A stretch of DNA of 21,686 nucleotides from assembly GCA_937892015.1 (NCBI GenBank), contig CALAUY010000086.1:1-21686 (forward strand). Direction: 5' to 3'. The notes under the pieces were generated by a model, which searched no databases, was not told the DNA's origin, and worked only from the letters and a program-made list of their open reading frames with translations. This document shows, one piece after another, positions 7,977-14,713 of the stretch (the stretch's first letter is position 1; each line of letters begins with the position of its first letter). A program made the position numbers and the translations under genes. Origin of the DNA: an uncultured Bacteroidales bacterium. Its GTDB lineage: Bacteria; Bacteroidota; Bacteroidia; Bacteroidales; Paludibacteraceae.

Positions 7977-8063
7977 GGAAAGATGGCCGAGTGGTCGATG
8001 GCGCTGCACTCGAAATGCAGTATACGGGTGACCGTATCTAGGGTTCGAATCCCTATCTTTCCG
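7977..8063 (+). tRNA. tRNA-Ser(CGA)
   Basis: A class II tRNA of 87 bases. Acceptor GGAAAGA (7977-7983) pairs with TCTTTCC (8056-8062), with G8063 as discriminator. The anticodon stem CTGCA/TGCAG holds loop CTCGAAA, so the anticodon is CGA (serine UCG). A long variable arm (TATACGGGTGACCGTATC) is present, as required for serine. It lies 58 bases after tRNA-Pro and ends just before a terminator, so the two are one transcript. Confidence 0.97.
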
Positions 8064-8070
8064 CAACGAC

Positions 8071-8110
8071 AAAACGGAGCTGTAAATTAATCACTTACAG
8101 TTCCGTTTTT
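8071..8110 (+). terminator. Rho-independent terminator after the tRNA pair
   Basis: Fifteen-base stem (8071-8085 with 8095-8109, one G-T pair), 9-base loop, ending in a run of five T. It is 7 bases after tRNA-Ser. The A-rich left base of the stem means it could also act weakly on the - strand, where the regulator gene arrives. Confidence 0.88.
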
Positions 8111-8296
8111 AATTTATGCATGTTATTAAAATTATATATGGGCTAGTATAGTTTCATTATTTTACATGCCAAGCATGTTTACAATATTTATGTAATCATC
8201 TATTTCTGTAGTGTATCATCTATTATCCACGCTTCCATATCTTATTTTTTTTTCATATTTAAGTAAAACACCATTTTACATAATGCAAATTATATA

Positions 8297-8683
8297 TCAC
8301 AAAATCTCCTCAAACGTACCATCATCGTAAAAGATTAATAATCTGGTGATATGACGTCGTTGAATGTCTCGTTTTTGCTCCGTAACATTTCGTTGATGCA
8401 TTGATGATATCACAGATTGCCGTTTATCCTCCTTATCAGACAAATCATCTTTTGGAGAATCGGTTTGTTCATAGTACATTGGCCCAACACCCAGAACCAG
8501 CCATTCAGGCGATACATTTCTGAAACGATTCAACACTTTCTGAATCACTTCTAAACTCGGATTGTTTCTACCATTAATCACGTTGGACATGGTGGCAGAA
8601 CTTATGCCAACCTCCGAGGCAAATTCTTTGGCATTCAAACCCTTGTCCTGCATCAGGGTCAAAAGACGCTCTTGTTCACTCAT
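8297..8683 (-). CDS. XRE-family helix-turn-helix regulator
   Basis: A 128-residue protein with a Cro/CI-type helix-turn-helix at residues about 5-60: LLTLMQDKGLNAKEFASEVG, then the recognition helix SSATMSNVINGRNNPSLEVIQKVL. The middle (70-110) is charged and probably disordered, and the C-terminus ITRLLIFYDDGTFEEIL forms a short conserved-looking tail. It is a DNA-binding regulator; its targets are unknown. It has its own promoter at 8722-8752, and the 29 bases directly before its ATG are one arm of an inverted repeat that frames that promoter, which suggests self-regulation. Neighbours are the tRNA pair and the hibernation factor, neither of which names its role. It is more AT-rich than the metabolic genes nearby, but there are no mobility genes. 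Confidence 0.9.
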   Translation of the reverse strand: MSEQERLLTLMQDKGLNAKEFASEVGISSATMSNVINGRNNPSLEVIQKVLNRFRNVSPEWLVLGVGPMYYEQTDSPKDDLSDKEDKRQSVISSMHQRNVTEQKRDIQRRHITRLLIFYDDGTFEEIL

Positions 8684-8827
8684 TTTACTTATTGTTGATA
8701 ATTTTGTTCACAAATCGGGTGCAAAGATAGTTAAATTTTTTGACATATGCAAATTTATTTATCTATTATTTTCATTTTGCAATTCTTAATTATCAAAATG
8801 TGAACATAGTTGTCAACAATATGTAAA
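8684..8827. repeat. 29-bp inverted repeat flanking the XRE promoter, candidate operators
   Basis: Arm 1 lies on the - strand at 8712-8684 and arm 2 on the + strand at 8799-8827. Aligned, 25 of 29 bases agree, in blocks TGTGAACA, TCAACAATA and GTAAA. The arms are 86 bases apart and the promoter of the regulator lies between them. Each arm contains an imperfect dyad, GTnnACA-N4-TGTnnAC in arm 2, with one change in arm 1. This is the form expected of binding sites for an XRE dimer; binding is inference. Confidence 0.6.
8722..8752 (-). promoter_or_regulatory. Promoter of the XRE regulator
   Basis: On the - strand: TTG (8752-8750, in TTGCATATGTCAA), 20 bases, then TATCTTTG (8729-8722) followed by CA. 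The start near 8715 gives a leader of about 30 bases that coincides with arm 1 of the inverted repeat. Confidence 0.8.
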
Positions 8828-9173
8828 TAGCTGATTTTCAATAACCATTTAAATACAGCAACTACTTTATATAAAACACTGAACTATTTGACAATCAACT
8901 TATTATATGATAATTGTTTTGTGTTAAACGTCAAATATAGGCAATCCAAGTCATATTTTTAGCAATATCACTAAAGTAAAACTTTAGTTTTTTTATATAA
9001 ATGTTGATATATAGTTAATTATGATGACAGTTTGGCGATATTAAGTTCTTTTAGGTTCTCTGTTTTAACAATTGTAAATTGATTTATTTTTGTTAACTTT
9101 TTTGGAATGCTAAAGTTAAATTTCTACTCATAGAATTGTTAATTATTCAGAGTTCTATCCCCTACCCTAATGG
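8828..9173. other. AT-rich gene-free stretch
   Basis: About 345 bases with no credible open frame on either strand and a strongly AT-rich composition. I see a perfect 8-bp hairpin with T-run at 8970-8994 and no promoter matching the set used elsewhere in the window. A small RNA is possible but not supported by a promoter. Confidence 0.5.
8970..8994 (+). terminator. Terminator-like hairpin without a visible gene
   Basis: ACTAAAGT (8970-8977) and ACTTTAGT (8981-8988) form a perfect 8-bp stem with loop AAA, then seven T in a row (8988-8994). The stem is AT-rich, so termination would be weak. No + strand gene precedes it for 900 bases. Confidence 0.35.
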
Positions 9174-9207
9174 CAAAAAAAATGCCGCAAGAGTTAACTC
9201 GCGGCAT
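9174..9207 (-). terminator. Rho-independent terminator after hpf
   Basis: On the - strand GCC-rich stem ATGCCGC/GCGGCAT (9182-9188 with 9201-9207), extended by GAGTT/AACTC across a 2-base bulge, then a run of eight T. It begins 20 bases after the hpf stop. Confidence 0.85.
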
Positions 9208-9226
9208 ATCAAAAAAAAATCTATGT

Positions 9227-9502
9227 TTATCTTTCTTTACGACGTTCTATCTGTTTGTCGAGTGCATCGAAACATTCGTTGAGACCATCCTCAAAGGTGT
9301 CGCATTTTTTCTCCACGAACATATCCCCGATCCTTACTTGCACCTCTTTATTCATCTGTGCAGCGGGTTTAATTACTGTCAGACGGATTTCTACCTGGTC
9401 ATCTTCTTTGAGATGACGCGCAAAACGAGAAGTTTTTTTCTCGATGTAGTCTTCGAGCTGCTTGTGCATTTCGAAGTTCACGGCATTAACTTTTACGTTC
9501 AT
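9227..9502 (-). CDS. hpf: Short ribosome hibernation-promoting factor (HPF/RaiA)
   Basis: A 91-residue protein of the HPF/YfiA family, which binds the 30S decoding region and silences or dimerises ribosomes under stress. The sequence follows the family beta-alpha-beta-beta-beta-alpha layout: MNVKVNAVNF, helix QLEDYIEKKTSRFARHL, strands VEIRLTVIKP and EVQVRIG, then the final helix FEDGLNECFDALDKQIERRKER. It lacks the C-terminal dimerisation domain of the long form. The start at 9502 aligns best with the family; an ATG two codons upstream (9508) is equally open. It is transcribed alone, from the promoter at 9552-9582 to the terminator at 9174-9207, which fits growth-dependent control independent of the upstream metabolic genes. 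Confidence 0.9.
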   Translation of the reverse strand: MNVKVNAVNFEMHKQLEDYIEKKTSRFARHLKEDDQVEIRLTVIKPAAQMNKEVQVRIGDMFVEKKCDTFEDGLNECFDALDKQIERRKER

Positions 9503-9551
9503 AATCATATTGTTTTTGGTTAAACAAATTGGACATTTTCAATTCCGAGTG

Positions 9552-9582
9552 CAAAGTTAGTAAAATTTTTTGATATATGCAA
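9552..9582 (-). promoter_or_regulatory. Promoter of hpf
   Basis: On the - strand: TTG (9582-9580, in TTGCATATATCAA), 20 bases, TAACTTTG (9559-9552), then CA. It lies in the 150-base gap after nadD, so hpf does not depend on the mnmE operon. Confidence 0.8.
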
Positions 9583-9657
9583 GTTTTTATGTGAAAAAAT
9601 TATATGTTATTTAGCATATTTGTTCGGCGATATATTTGTAATAACTCTGAAAATCAG

Positions 9658-10254
9658 TTATTTATTCGTCTTCATCGAAAGGAGAAAATTGGCAACAGCA
9701 GGATGCAATCGGGTTCGAAGGAAAGCTTCTTTGGTAGCTTTGGGAGCATCCGAGCTGATACAATTGCGGATTTCTGTGGCTGAGATTGGCAGAAGAGGCG
9801 CTTGAATAATTTGCATGTTAGGGAAACGTTGATGAAGAGATGAGATATTGTCTCCTGAACGAGGATAAACGATTATCGGATAATGTTTTATGATGTATTC
9901 GTACTCTCTCCAATGATCAAAAATAGCCATGTTATCCGAGCCGATCATGAGCGAGAACTCATCCTCCGGATGCTCGGCAGACAAAGTACGAAGAGTATTA
10001 ACAGTGTAATTGGGTTTGGGCATCGTGAATTCACGATCACATACTACGATATTGTTGGTTTCTTCAAGTGCCAATTGCGCGAGATACAAGCGTAATTCTT
10101 CCGGCCACAAGTCCTTAGGTGATTTGAGCGGATTATTAGGCGATATTACAAGCCGGATTTGCTGCACGTCGGTTTGCTCTAACACCTTGGTTGCCAATTG
10201 TATATGTCCCAAATGAATAGGATTGAAACTGCCAAAAAAGAGACCTATTTTCAT
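9658..10254 (-). CDS. nadD: Nicotinate-nucleotide adenylyltransferase
   Basis: Joins ATP and nicotinate mononucleotide to form deamido-NAD, the penultimate step of NAD synthesis. The 198 residues match the family. The nucleotidyltransferase signature GSFNPIHLGH is at residues 8-17, the second motif (ISxTxxR) is PISATEIRNCI near the C-terminus, and MIGSDNMAIFDHWREYEYI is the nicotinate-binding middle segment. It is the last gene of the mnmE-yicC-gmk-nadD run and lies 77 bases after gmk, the largest gap in the run, which holds a short duplication. No separate promoter is seen for it. Confidence 0.95.
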   Translation of the reverse strand: MKIGLFFGSFNPIHLGHIQLATKVLEQTDVQQIRLVISPNNPLKSPKDLWPEELRLYLAQLALEETNNIVVCDREFTMPKPNYTVNTLRTLSAEHPEDEFSLMIGSDNMAIFDHWREYEYIIKHYPIIVYPRSGDNISSLHQRFPNMQIIQAPLLPISATEIRNCISSDAPKATKEAFLRTRLHPAVANFLLSMKTNK

Positions 10255-10299
10255 GATTTTTCAAAGGTGATTTTAGTCTATGCTAGCTGAAGTAATTTT

Positions 10300-10355
10300 A
10301 AATTCACGATTCGCAGAAGTGGTTTTCAAATTCAAGATTCGCAGAAGTGGTTGTT
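10300..10355. repeat. 28-bp tandem duplication over the end of gmk
   Basis: Bases 10300-10327 and 10328-10355 are near-identical (about 4 differences), sharing the core GATTCGCAGAAGTGGTT. The right copy contains the last gmk codons and its stop (10332-10334); the left copy is a duplicate placed in the gmk-nadD gap. Because 28 is not a multiple of 3, only the original copy is in the gmk frame. Confidence 0.9.
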
Positions 10356-10895
10356 AACAATTGCATCGAGTTCAGCAAAAGCAGATTCCAAATCGTTGTT
10401 AATGAGTTGAATATCGAAAAATTTAGCATCTTGCATTTCAATGGCAGCTTTGGCCAAGCGTTTCTGAATCATCTCTTCAGCAGTGTCTCCTCGAGCATGC
10501 AAACGGCGACTCAGTTCGTCGATGGATGGCGGACAAACGAAAATCGATGTCGCGCGCTGGCCGAGGATACGTTTGAGATTGATACCGCCTTTAACGTCAA
10601 CATCAAAGATAACTGCCTTGTTGTTCTGTTCGATGCGGTCGATTTCGGAACGCAGAGTTCCATAATACAACCCATCGTAAACCTGCTCATATTCAATAAA
10701 TTCACCATTGGCAACACGCTGCTCGAACTCCTCTAGTGAGATGAAATAGTACTCGCGACCATTTACTTCCTGACCACGCGGAGCACGTGTTGTGCATGAG
10801 ATGGAGAGTTCGAATTTTTCCGGATACGCTGTAAGCAAATGCTTAACCATTGTGGATTTTCCGGAACCGCTTGGAGCACAAAAAATGTATATCAT
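10332..10895 (-). CDS. gmk: Guanylate kinase
   Basis: Phosphorylates GMP to GDP with ATP. The 187 residues start MIYIFCAPSGSGKST, placing the P-loop at residues 8-15, a few residues closer to the start than in many homologues. The GMP-binding region SCTTRAPRGQEVNGREYYFIS (30-50, with the usual tyrosine and arginine residues) and the segment VIFDVDVKGGINLKR follow, then the lid with RLHARGDTAEEMIQKRL. It follows yicC after 27 bases, a neighbour relationship seen in many bacteria. The 3' end overlaps a local 28-bp duplication that leaves the protein unchanged. Confidence 0.96.
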   Translation of the reverse strand: MIYIFCAPSGSGKSTMVKHLLTAYPEKFELSISCTTRAPRGQEVNGREYYFISLEEFEQRVANGEFIEYEQVYDGLYYGTLRSEIDRIEQNNKAVIFDVDVKGGINLKRILGQRATSIFVCPPSIDELSRRLHARGDTAEEMIQKRLAKAAIEMQDAKFFDIQLINNDLESAFAELDAIVNNHFCES

Positions 10896-10922
10896 AAGAG
10901 TTAAATTATTAGAATGAAGAAT

Positions 10923-11831
10923 TTATAAAACATTGAGTACTTGTTCTTTTATTTGTTCGAGGATATCTTTCATCTTGACAACGATGATTTGCATCTCTGA
11001 CTGGTTGCTTTTACTACCGAGAGTGTTGATTTCGCGTCCCATTTCCTGAGCCACAAACCCGAGTTTTTTTCCAACACCGGTGTTTCCGGCGTTCATGCAC
11101 TCACGAAAATAACGGATGTGGTTGATAAGACGCACTTTCTCCTCGGTAATATCGAGTTTTTCAAGGTAATATATCATTTCCTGTTCCAGTCTATTCTTGT
11201 CGATTGCTTGTTTGGTCTTATCTGCCAACATGTTAAGATTCTCAAGCAAATGCTCTTTGATGTGCTCTACTCTCCCCTTTTCAAATGGCTCAATATCAGC
11301 GAGTAATGACTCAATGTCTGTTAATTTTTCTTCAAACATTTTTTGCGATGCTTCTCCTTCTTGGATACGAAATTTCCGGAACTCATCCAACGCTTTTTGT
11401 ACTGTTGATTGCAATAGTTGCCACTCTTCTTCTAAAAGCGTTTCTGCGGCACTTGTTTCGCGGATTACACCCGGTAGTCGTATGAATGCGTTTATTAACT
11501 CTGTCGGCACGAAATTAGCTTGTTGTCCGAGCTCTTCTGCATGCTGCTTATATTCGTCAACATATGACTTTAGTAACAGCCAATCAACGAGACTATTTGC
11601 GACACTTTTTGTCGTATCTACGGGCTGGGAAGTGATTATTACGTCCACTTTGCCGCGTTCCACAATCTCACGAATCATGGCACGCAGTTCAACTTCTTTG
11701 TCGCGAAAAAGCGGTGCTGTCTTGAAGTTCAAGTCGAGTTGCTTGGAGTTCAGAGAGCGTATCTCTACAATCGTTTTATGTTCGGCAAAAATATATTCGG
11801 CCTTGCCGTAACCGGTCATTGATAAAAGCAT
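10923..11831 (-). CDS. yicC: YicC/YloC-family endoribonuclease
   Basis: A 302-residue protein of the YicC family, members of which cleave RNA and affect small-RNA turnover in Escherichia coli and Bacillus subtilis. The hallmark start LLSMTGYGKAE and the segment VEIRSLNSKQLDL are at the N-terminus; the conserved C-terminal block QEMGREINTLGSKSNQ and the final MKDILEQIKEQVLNVL are intact. The middle is mostly helical. The first methionine is chosen because the family begins two or three residues before SMTGYG. It lies 13 bases after mnmE and 27 before gmk, so it is almost certainly co-transcribed from the mnmE promoter. Confidence 0.93.
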   Translation of the reverse strand: MLLSMTGYGKAEYIFAEHKTIVEIRSLNSKQLDLNFKTAPLFRDKEVELRAMIREIVERGKVDVIITSQPVDTTKSVANSLVDWLLLKSYVDEYKQHAEELGQQANFVPTELINAFIRLPGVIRETSAAETLLEEEWQLLQSTVQKALDEFRKFRIQEGEASQKMFEEKLTDIESLLADIEPFEKGRVEHIKEHLLENLNMLADKTKQAIDKNRLEQEMIYYLEKLDITEEKVRLINHIRYFRECMNAGNTGVGKKLGFVAQEMGREINTLGSKSNQSEMQIIVVKMKDILEQIKEQVLNVL

Positions 11832-11844
11832 GATAATGAATGTA

Positions 11845-13230
11845 TTACTTTCCGATACAAAATTTAGAAAAGATGTTAGCTAAAACTTCATCGTTGCTGA
11901 TTTCTCCGGTTATCTCGCCAATAGCATTGAGACAGTCGTGGAGATCCAACGAGAGAAATTCTCCCGATAGTTCGTTGTGCAATCCTTGTCTGACATGTTC
12001 AATGGCTTCACGCGCACGGAAAAGAGCATCGTAATGTCGAGCGGAAGAGATGGTCGGAGCGAGTGCAACTTGATTGGCGTTTATGCCAGCAGCGTCCGAG
12101 ATGGTTTGCCTAAGTGTGTTCGGCTCATCAAACTTAGCGGAAATCACAATCGTATTCGATTCGTTTTCAGCAGAGCCCCCTATTCTATTCGATTCGTTTT
12201 CAGCAGAAAAAGCCGGATAAAGGTCTGACTTGTTCATCACCCGCAGCACTTTTTTGCCTGCATTGTTCCACTCGGCAATGAGCTTCTCGTCAGCTTGCGA
12301 GGCTTTGTCGGTTAGCGACTGAACAAACAAAATTATTTGAGCTTTTTCTGCCGCTGCTTTAGCGCGACTGATGCCGATATTTTCAATCGTATCGGTCGTC
12401 TCACGCAACCCGGCCGTGTCGATGAAACGATATTGTATTCCGTTAATAATCAAGCAGTCTTCTATTGAGTCTCGGGTTGTACCCGGGATGTCGCTCACAA
12501 TTGCCCGTTCCTCGCCGAGAAGCGTGTTCAGCAATGTTGATTTGCCGGCATTTGTTGGTCCGATGATGGCAACCGAGATGCCGTTTTTTACGGCGTTTCC
12601 GAGCTTGAACGAGTCAAGAAGCGATGTCAGTTTAGCGTGGATGGTTTCAGTAAGTTCTGCCAGTTCACTTCTATCAGCAAACTCCAGTTCTTCATGGTCA
12701 GCAAAATCGAGCTCCAGTTCCAAGAGCGATGTTAGCGTAAGCAGTTTTTCCCGTAACTGCTTGAGTTCGGTCGATATACCGCCTTTTAAATGTGTTAACG
12801 CCAAATCTTTCTCCGCCTTGGATTGAGCAGCGATAAGGTCTGCAACAGCCTCTGCTTCAGTCAAATCCATTTTGCCGTTCAAGAACGCTCGTTTTGTGAA
12901 TTCTCCGGGTCCGGCTTGTACACATCCGACCTCAATAAGTGTCTGAATGATAGTTTGTTGAATATACATACTTCCGTGACACGCAATCTCCACAGTGTCT
13001 TCTCCCGTGAACGAGCGTGGTGCACGAAAGACGCTACACAGCACCTCATCGACCACTTCGCCGTTGTGTATGATTTCCCCATGACGAATGGTGTTTGGTG
13101 AAGCTTCTGAAAGCGGATGATGTCCACGAAAAACAGAGTCTACGCACGGGATAGCATCGTCTCCGCTGATGCGAATAACGGCAATCCCTCCAATGCCCGG
13201 AGCGGTTGATATGGCACAAATCGTTCTCAT
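11845..13230 (-). CDS. mnmE: tRNA modification GTPase MnmE
   Basis: With MnmG it makes the 5-carboxymethylaminomethyl group on U34 of certain tRNAs. The 461 residues begin RTICAISTAPGIGGIAVIRISG, the formyl-tetrahydrofolate-binding domain. The GTPase domain has P-loop GPTNAGKST (224-232), IPGTTRD, DTAGLRE (271-277), NKSD (333-336) and ISAK (363-366). The protein ends FCIGK, the conserved C-terminal cysteine motif. A duplicated 11-residue segment, SAENESN twice, sits between NKSD and SAK. The open frame runs 43 codons further upstream, but 13230 is chosen because the conserved N-terminus begins there and the promoter lies at 13249-13279. It heads the mnmE-yicC-gmk-nadD run and diverges from folC. 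Confidence 0.97.
   Translation of the reverse strand: MRTICAISTAPGIGGIAVIRISGDDAIPCVDSVFRGHHPLSEASPNTIRHGEIIHNGEVVDEVLCSVFRAPRSFTGEDTVEIACHGSMYIQQTIIQTLIEVGCVQAGPGEFTKRAFLNGKMDLTEAEAVADLIAAQSKAEKDLALTHLKGGISTELKQLREKLLTLTSLLELELDFADHEELEFADRSELAELTETIHAKLTSLLDSFKLGNAVKNGISVAIIGPTNAGKSTLLNTLLGEERAIVSDIPGTTRDSIEDCLIINGIQYRFIDTAGLRETTDTIENIGISRAKAAAEKAQIILFVQSLTDKASQADEKLIAEWNNAGKKVLRVMNKSDLYPAFSAENESNRIGGSAENESNTIVISAKFDEPNTLRQTISDAAGINANQVALAPTISSARHYDALFRAREAIEHVRQGLHNELSGEFLSLDLHDCLNAIGEITGEISNDEVLANIFSKFCIGK
12154..12207. repeat. 33-bp-period direct repeat inside mnmE
   Basis: A 21-base identical stretch at 12154-12174 recurs at 12187-12207. It encodes SAENESN twice within the GTPase domain, between the G4 motif NKSD and G5 motif SAK, where the fold has a surface loop. 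The 33-base period keeps the frame. Confidence 0.92.
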
Positions 13231-13248
13231 TAATTCTGAAATTTTCTG

Positions 13249-13279
13249 CAAAGTTAACACTTTTTTTTGGATTATGCAA
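13249..13279 (-). promoter_or_regulatory. Promoter of mnmE-yicC-gmk-nadD
   Basis: On the - strand: TTG (13279-13277, in TTGCATAATCCAA), 20 bases, TAACTTTG (13256-13249), then CA. It is back to back with the folC promoter; the two -33 elements are 30 bases apart. Confidence 0.82.
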
Positions 13280-13309
13280 GCTTTTGGACAAAAAAATACA
13301 CATTCGCTC

Positions 13310-13340
13310 TTGCATATATGAGAAAATTGTTGTATCTTTG
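13310..13340 (+). promoter_or_regulatory. Promoter of folC
   Basis: TTG (13310-13312, in TTGCATATATGAG), 20 bases, TATCTTTG (13333-13340), then CA. The start near 13347 gives a leader of about 18 bases before the ATG at 13365. Confidence 0.82.
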
Positions 13341-13364
13341 CACCAAATTTCAAAATCAACGTCT

Positions 13365-14654
13365 ATGACATACGAACAAACGCTCGATTATTTGTATCAA
13401 TCACGGCCACCTTTTCATGTGGTTGGATCAGTAGCGTACAAGCCCGGATTCGACAACATGTTGCGATTGATGTCACATTTATGTAATCCGCATCTGCATT
13501 TTTGTAGCGTGCATATTGCCGGCACCAACGGGAAAGGTTCGACAGCTCATCTGATGGCAGCATCGCTGCAAAGTGCAGGACTGAAAGTCGGACTATATAC
13601 AAGCCCGCATCTTGTAGATTTTCGCGAGCGCATACGCGTGAATGGTCAGATGATTCCAAAAGAAAGTGTTGTAGATTTTGTAGAAAAAAACAAATTCTAT
13701 CTGGATGAAGTGCAGCCATCATTTTTCGAGACTATTACCGCATTGTCTTTTATTTATTTCGCGGAAGAGAAAGTTGATATAGCCGTTGTGGAAACGGGGT
13801 TAGGTGGAAGGTTAGATGCGACAAATATTGTCACTCCACTTGTTAGCGTCATCACAAATATCGGACTTGACCACACAGAATTTTTAGGAGACAGTCTCTC
13901 TGCCATTGCAGCAGAAAAAGCCGGAATTATGAAAGTTAATGTACCCTGCGTTATCGGTGAAACGCAACCGGAAACAGAAGGTGTTTTTCTACAAAAAGCG
14001 GCATTGTGTGGTCTGATGGGCGATGGTCTGGAGACAACCGGCTGCAAGCTGTGGTTTGCCGACCAATGTGGGTATTTGCGCCGTTTACGCAGCAAACATG
14101 CTGCGGATTGTGAGTTGCATGGAGCTTATCAAGAGCAAAACATGCAGACTGCTTATGTGGCATTGCACGTTCTGAAAACGCATTTCCCTACTCTCTCCGA
14201 ACGGGCTATTTTTGAGGGTTTTGCACATGTGTGCTCGTTGACCGGACTTCGCGGACGTTGGGAAGTGCTTTCACAAACGCCGCTAACTATCTGCGATACC
14301 GGACATAATTCTCATGGTATCCGCACATATGTGCAGGAGCTGAAACGTCTCTCAAAAGGTGATTGCCATTTGCGTATTGTATTCGGTATGGTGCAAGATA
14401 AAGATGTAGATACAGTGCTTTCTTTACTTCCGCGTGAAGCGTACTACTATTGGACAGAAGCTGAGACTAAACGGGCAATTAGTAGTGACGAAATGTGTCG
14501 CAAAGGTTTGCTGCATGGTTTGATTGGCAAAGCTTATGGACCGGTGGATGTGGCACTAAAAGCGGCGCAAGACGATGCGCTGCCTGAAGATGTTATCTTC
14601 ATTGGTGGCAGTAATTACGTTGTTGGCGAAGCTTTACGGTTCTTCCCAAAATAA
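13365..14654 (+). CDS. folC: Bifunctional folylpolyglutamate synthase / dihydrofolate synthase
   Basis: Adds glutamate to dihydropteroate and then to folates, using ATP. The 429 residues are typical. The P-loop AGTNGKGST is at 52-60, followed by YTSPHLVDFRERIRVNG, the folate-contacting loop, and VETGLGGRLDATN and SVITNIGLDHTEFLG, which bind Mg-ATP. The C-terminal Mur-ligase-like domain carries GLRGRWEVL and CDTGHNSHG. The frame is open upstream to 13206, but that would include the promoter; MTYEQTLDYLY at 13365 is the expected family start. It is transcribed alone and converges on dnaE, with 57 bases between the two stops. Confidence 0.97.
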   Translation: MTYEQTLDYLYQSRPPFHVVGSVAYKPGFDNMLRLMSHLCNPHLHFCSVHIAGTNGKGSTAHLMAASLQSAGLKVGLYTSPHLVDFRERIRVNGQMIPKESVVDFVEKNKFYLDEVQPSFFETITALSFIYFAEEKVDIAVVETGLGGRLDATNIVTPLVSVITNIGLDHTEFLGDSLSAIAAEKAGIMKVNVPCVIGETQPETEGVFLQKAALCGLMGDGLETTGCKLWFADQCGYLRRLRSKHAADCELHGAYQEQNMQTAYVALHVLKTHFPTLSERAIFEGFAHVCSLTGLRGRWEVLSQTPLTICDTGHNSHGIRTYVQELKRLSKGDCHLRIVFGMVQDKDVDTVLSLLPREAYYYWTEAETKRAISSDEMCRKGLLHGLIGKAYGPVDVALKAAQDDALPEDVIFIGGSNYVVGEALRFFPK

Positions 14655-14688
14655 GAATACAGAGTGTCACTTCTTAAAAGAGGAAACG

Positions 14689-14713
14689 AACAGGCAGTCA
14701 TCAACCGCCTGTT
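14689..14713. terminator. Possible shared terminator between folC and dnaE
   Basis: AACAGGC (14689-14695) pairs with GCCTGTT (14707-14713) across an 11-base loop. On the - strand it is followed by a pyrimidine-rich stretch with TTT and TTTT, on the + strand by nothing T-rich. It overlaps the dnaE stop codon. A weak dnaE terminator is plausible. Confidence 0.35.

Noticed and set aside
8164..8178. ACATGC/GCATGT hairpin after the tRNA unit
   Set aside because: Only 6 bp with no T-run; expected by chance in sequence this AT-rich.
7977..8683. tRNA-Ser and XRE gene as the edge of an integrated element
   Set aside because: No integrase and no second copy of the tRNA 3' end is seen in the window; a regulator beside a tRNA is not enough.
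8932..8965. TATATTTG on the - strand as an extra promoter
   Set aside because: The nearest TTG is 23 bases away rather than 20, and the box is not followed by CA as in all seven accepted promoters.
13231..13359. Upstream extension of the mnmE reading frame
   Set aside because: It would include the mnmE promoter itself; the family start MRTICAISTAPG is at 13230.
13206..13364. Upstream extension of the folC reading frame
   Set aside because: It would span both divergent promoters and part of mnmE; the conserved folC N-terminus and the promoter spacing support 13365.
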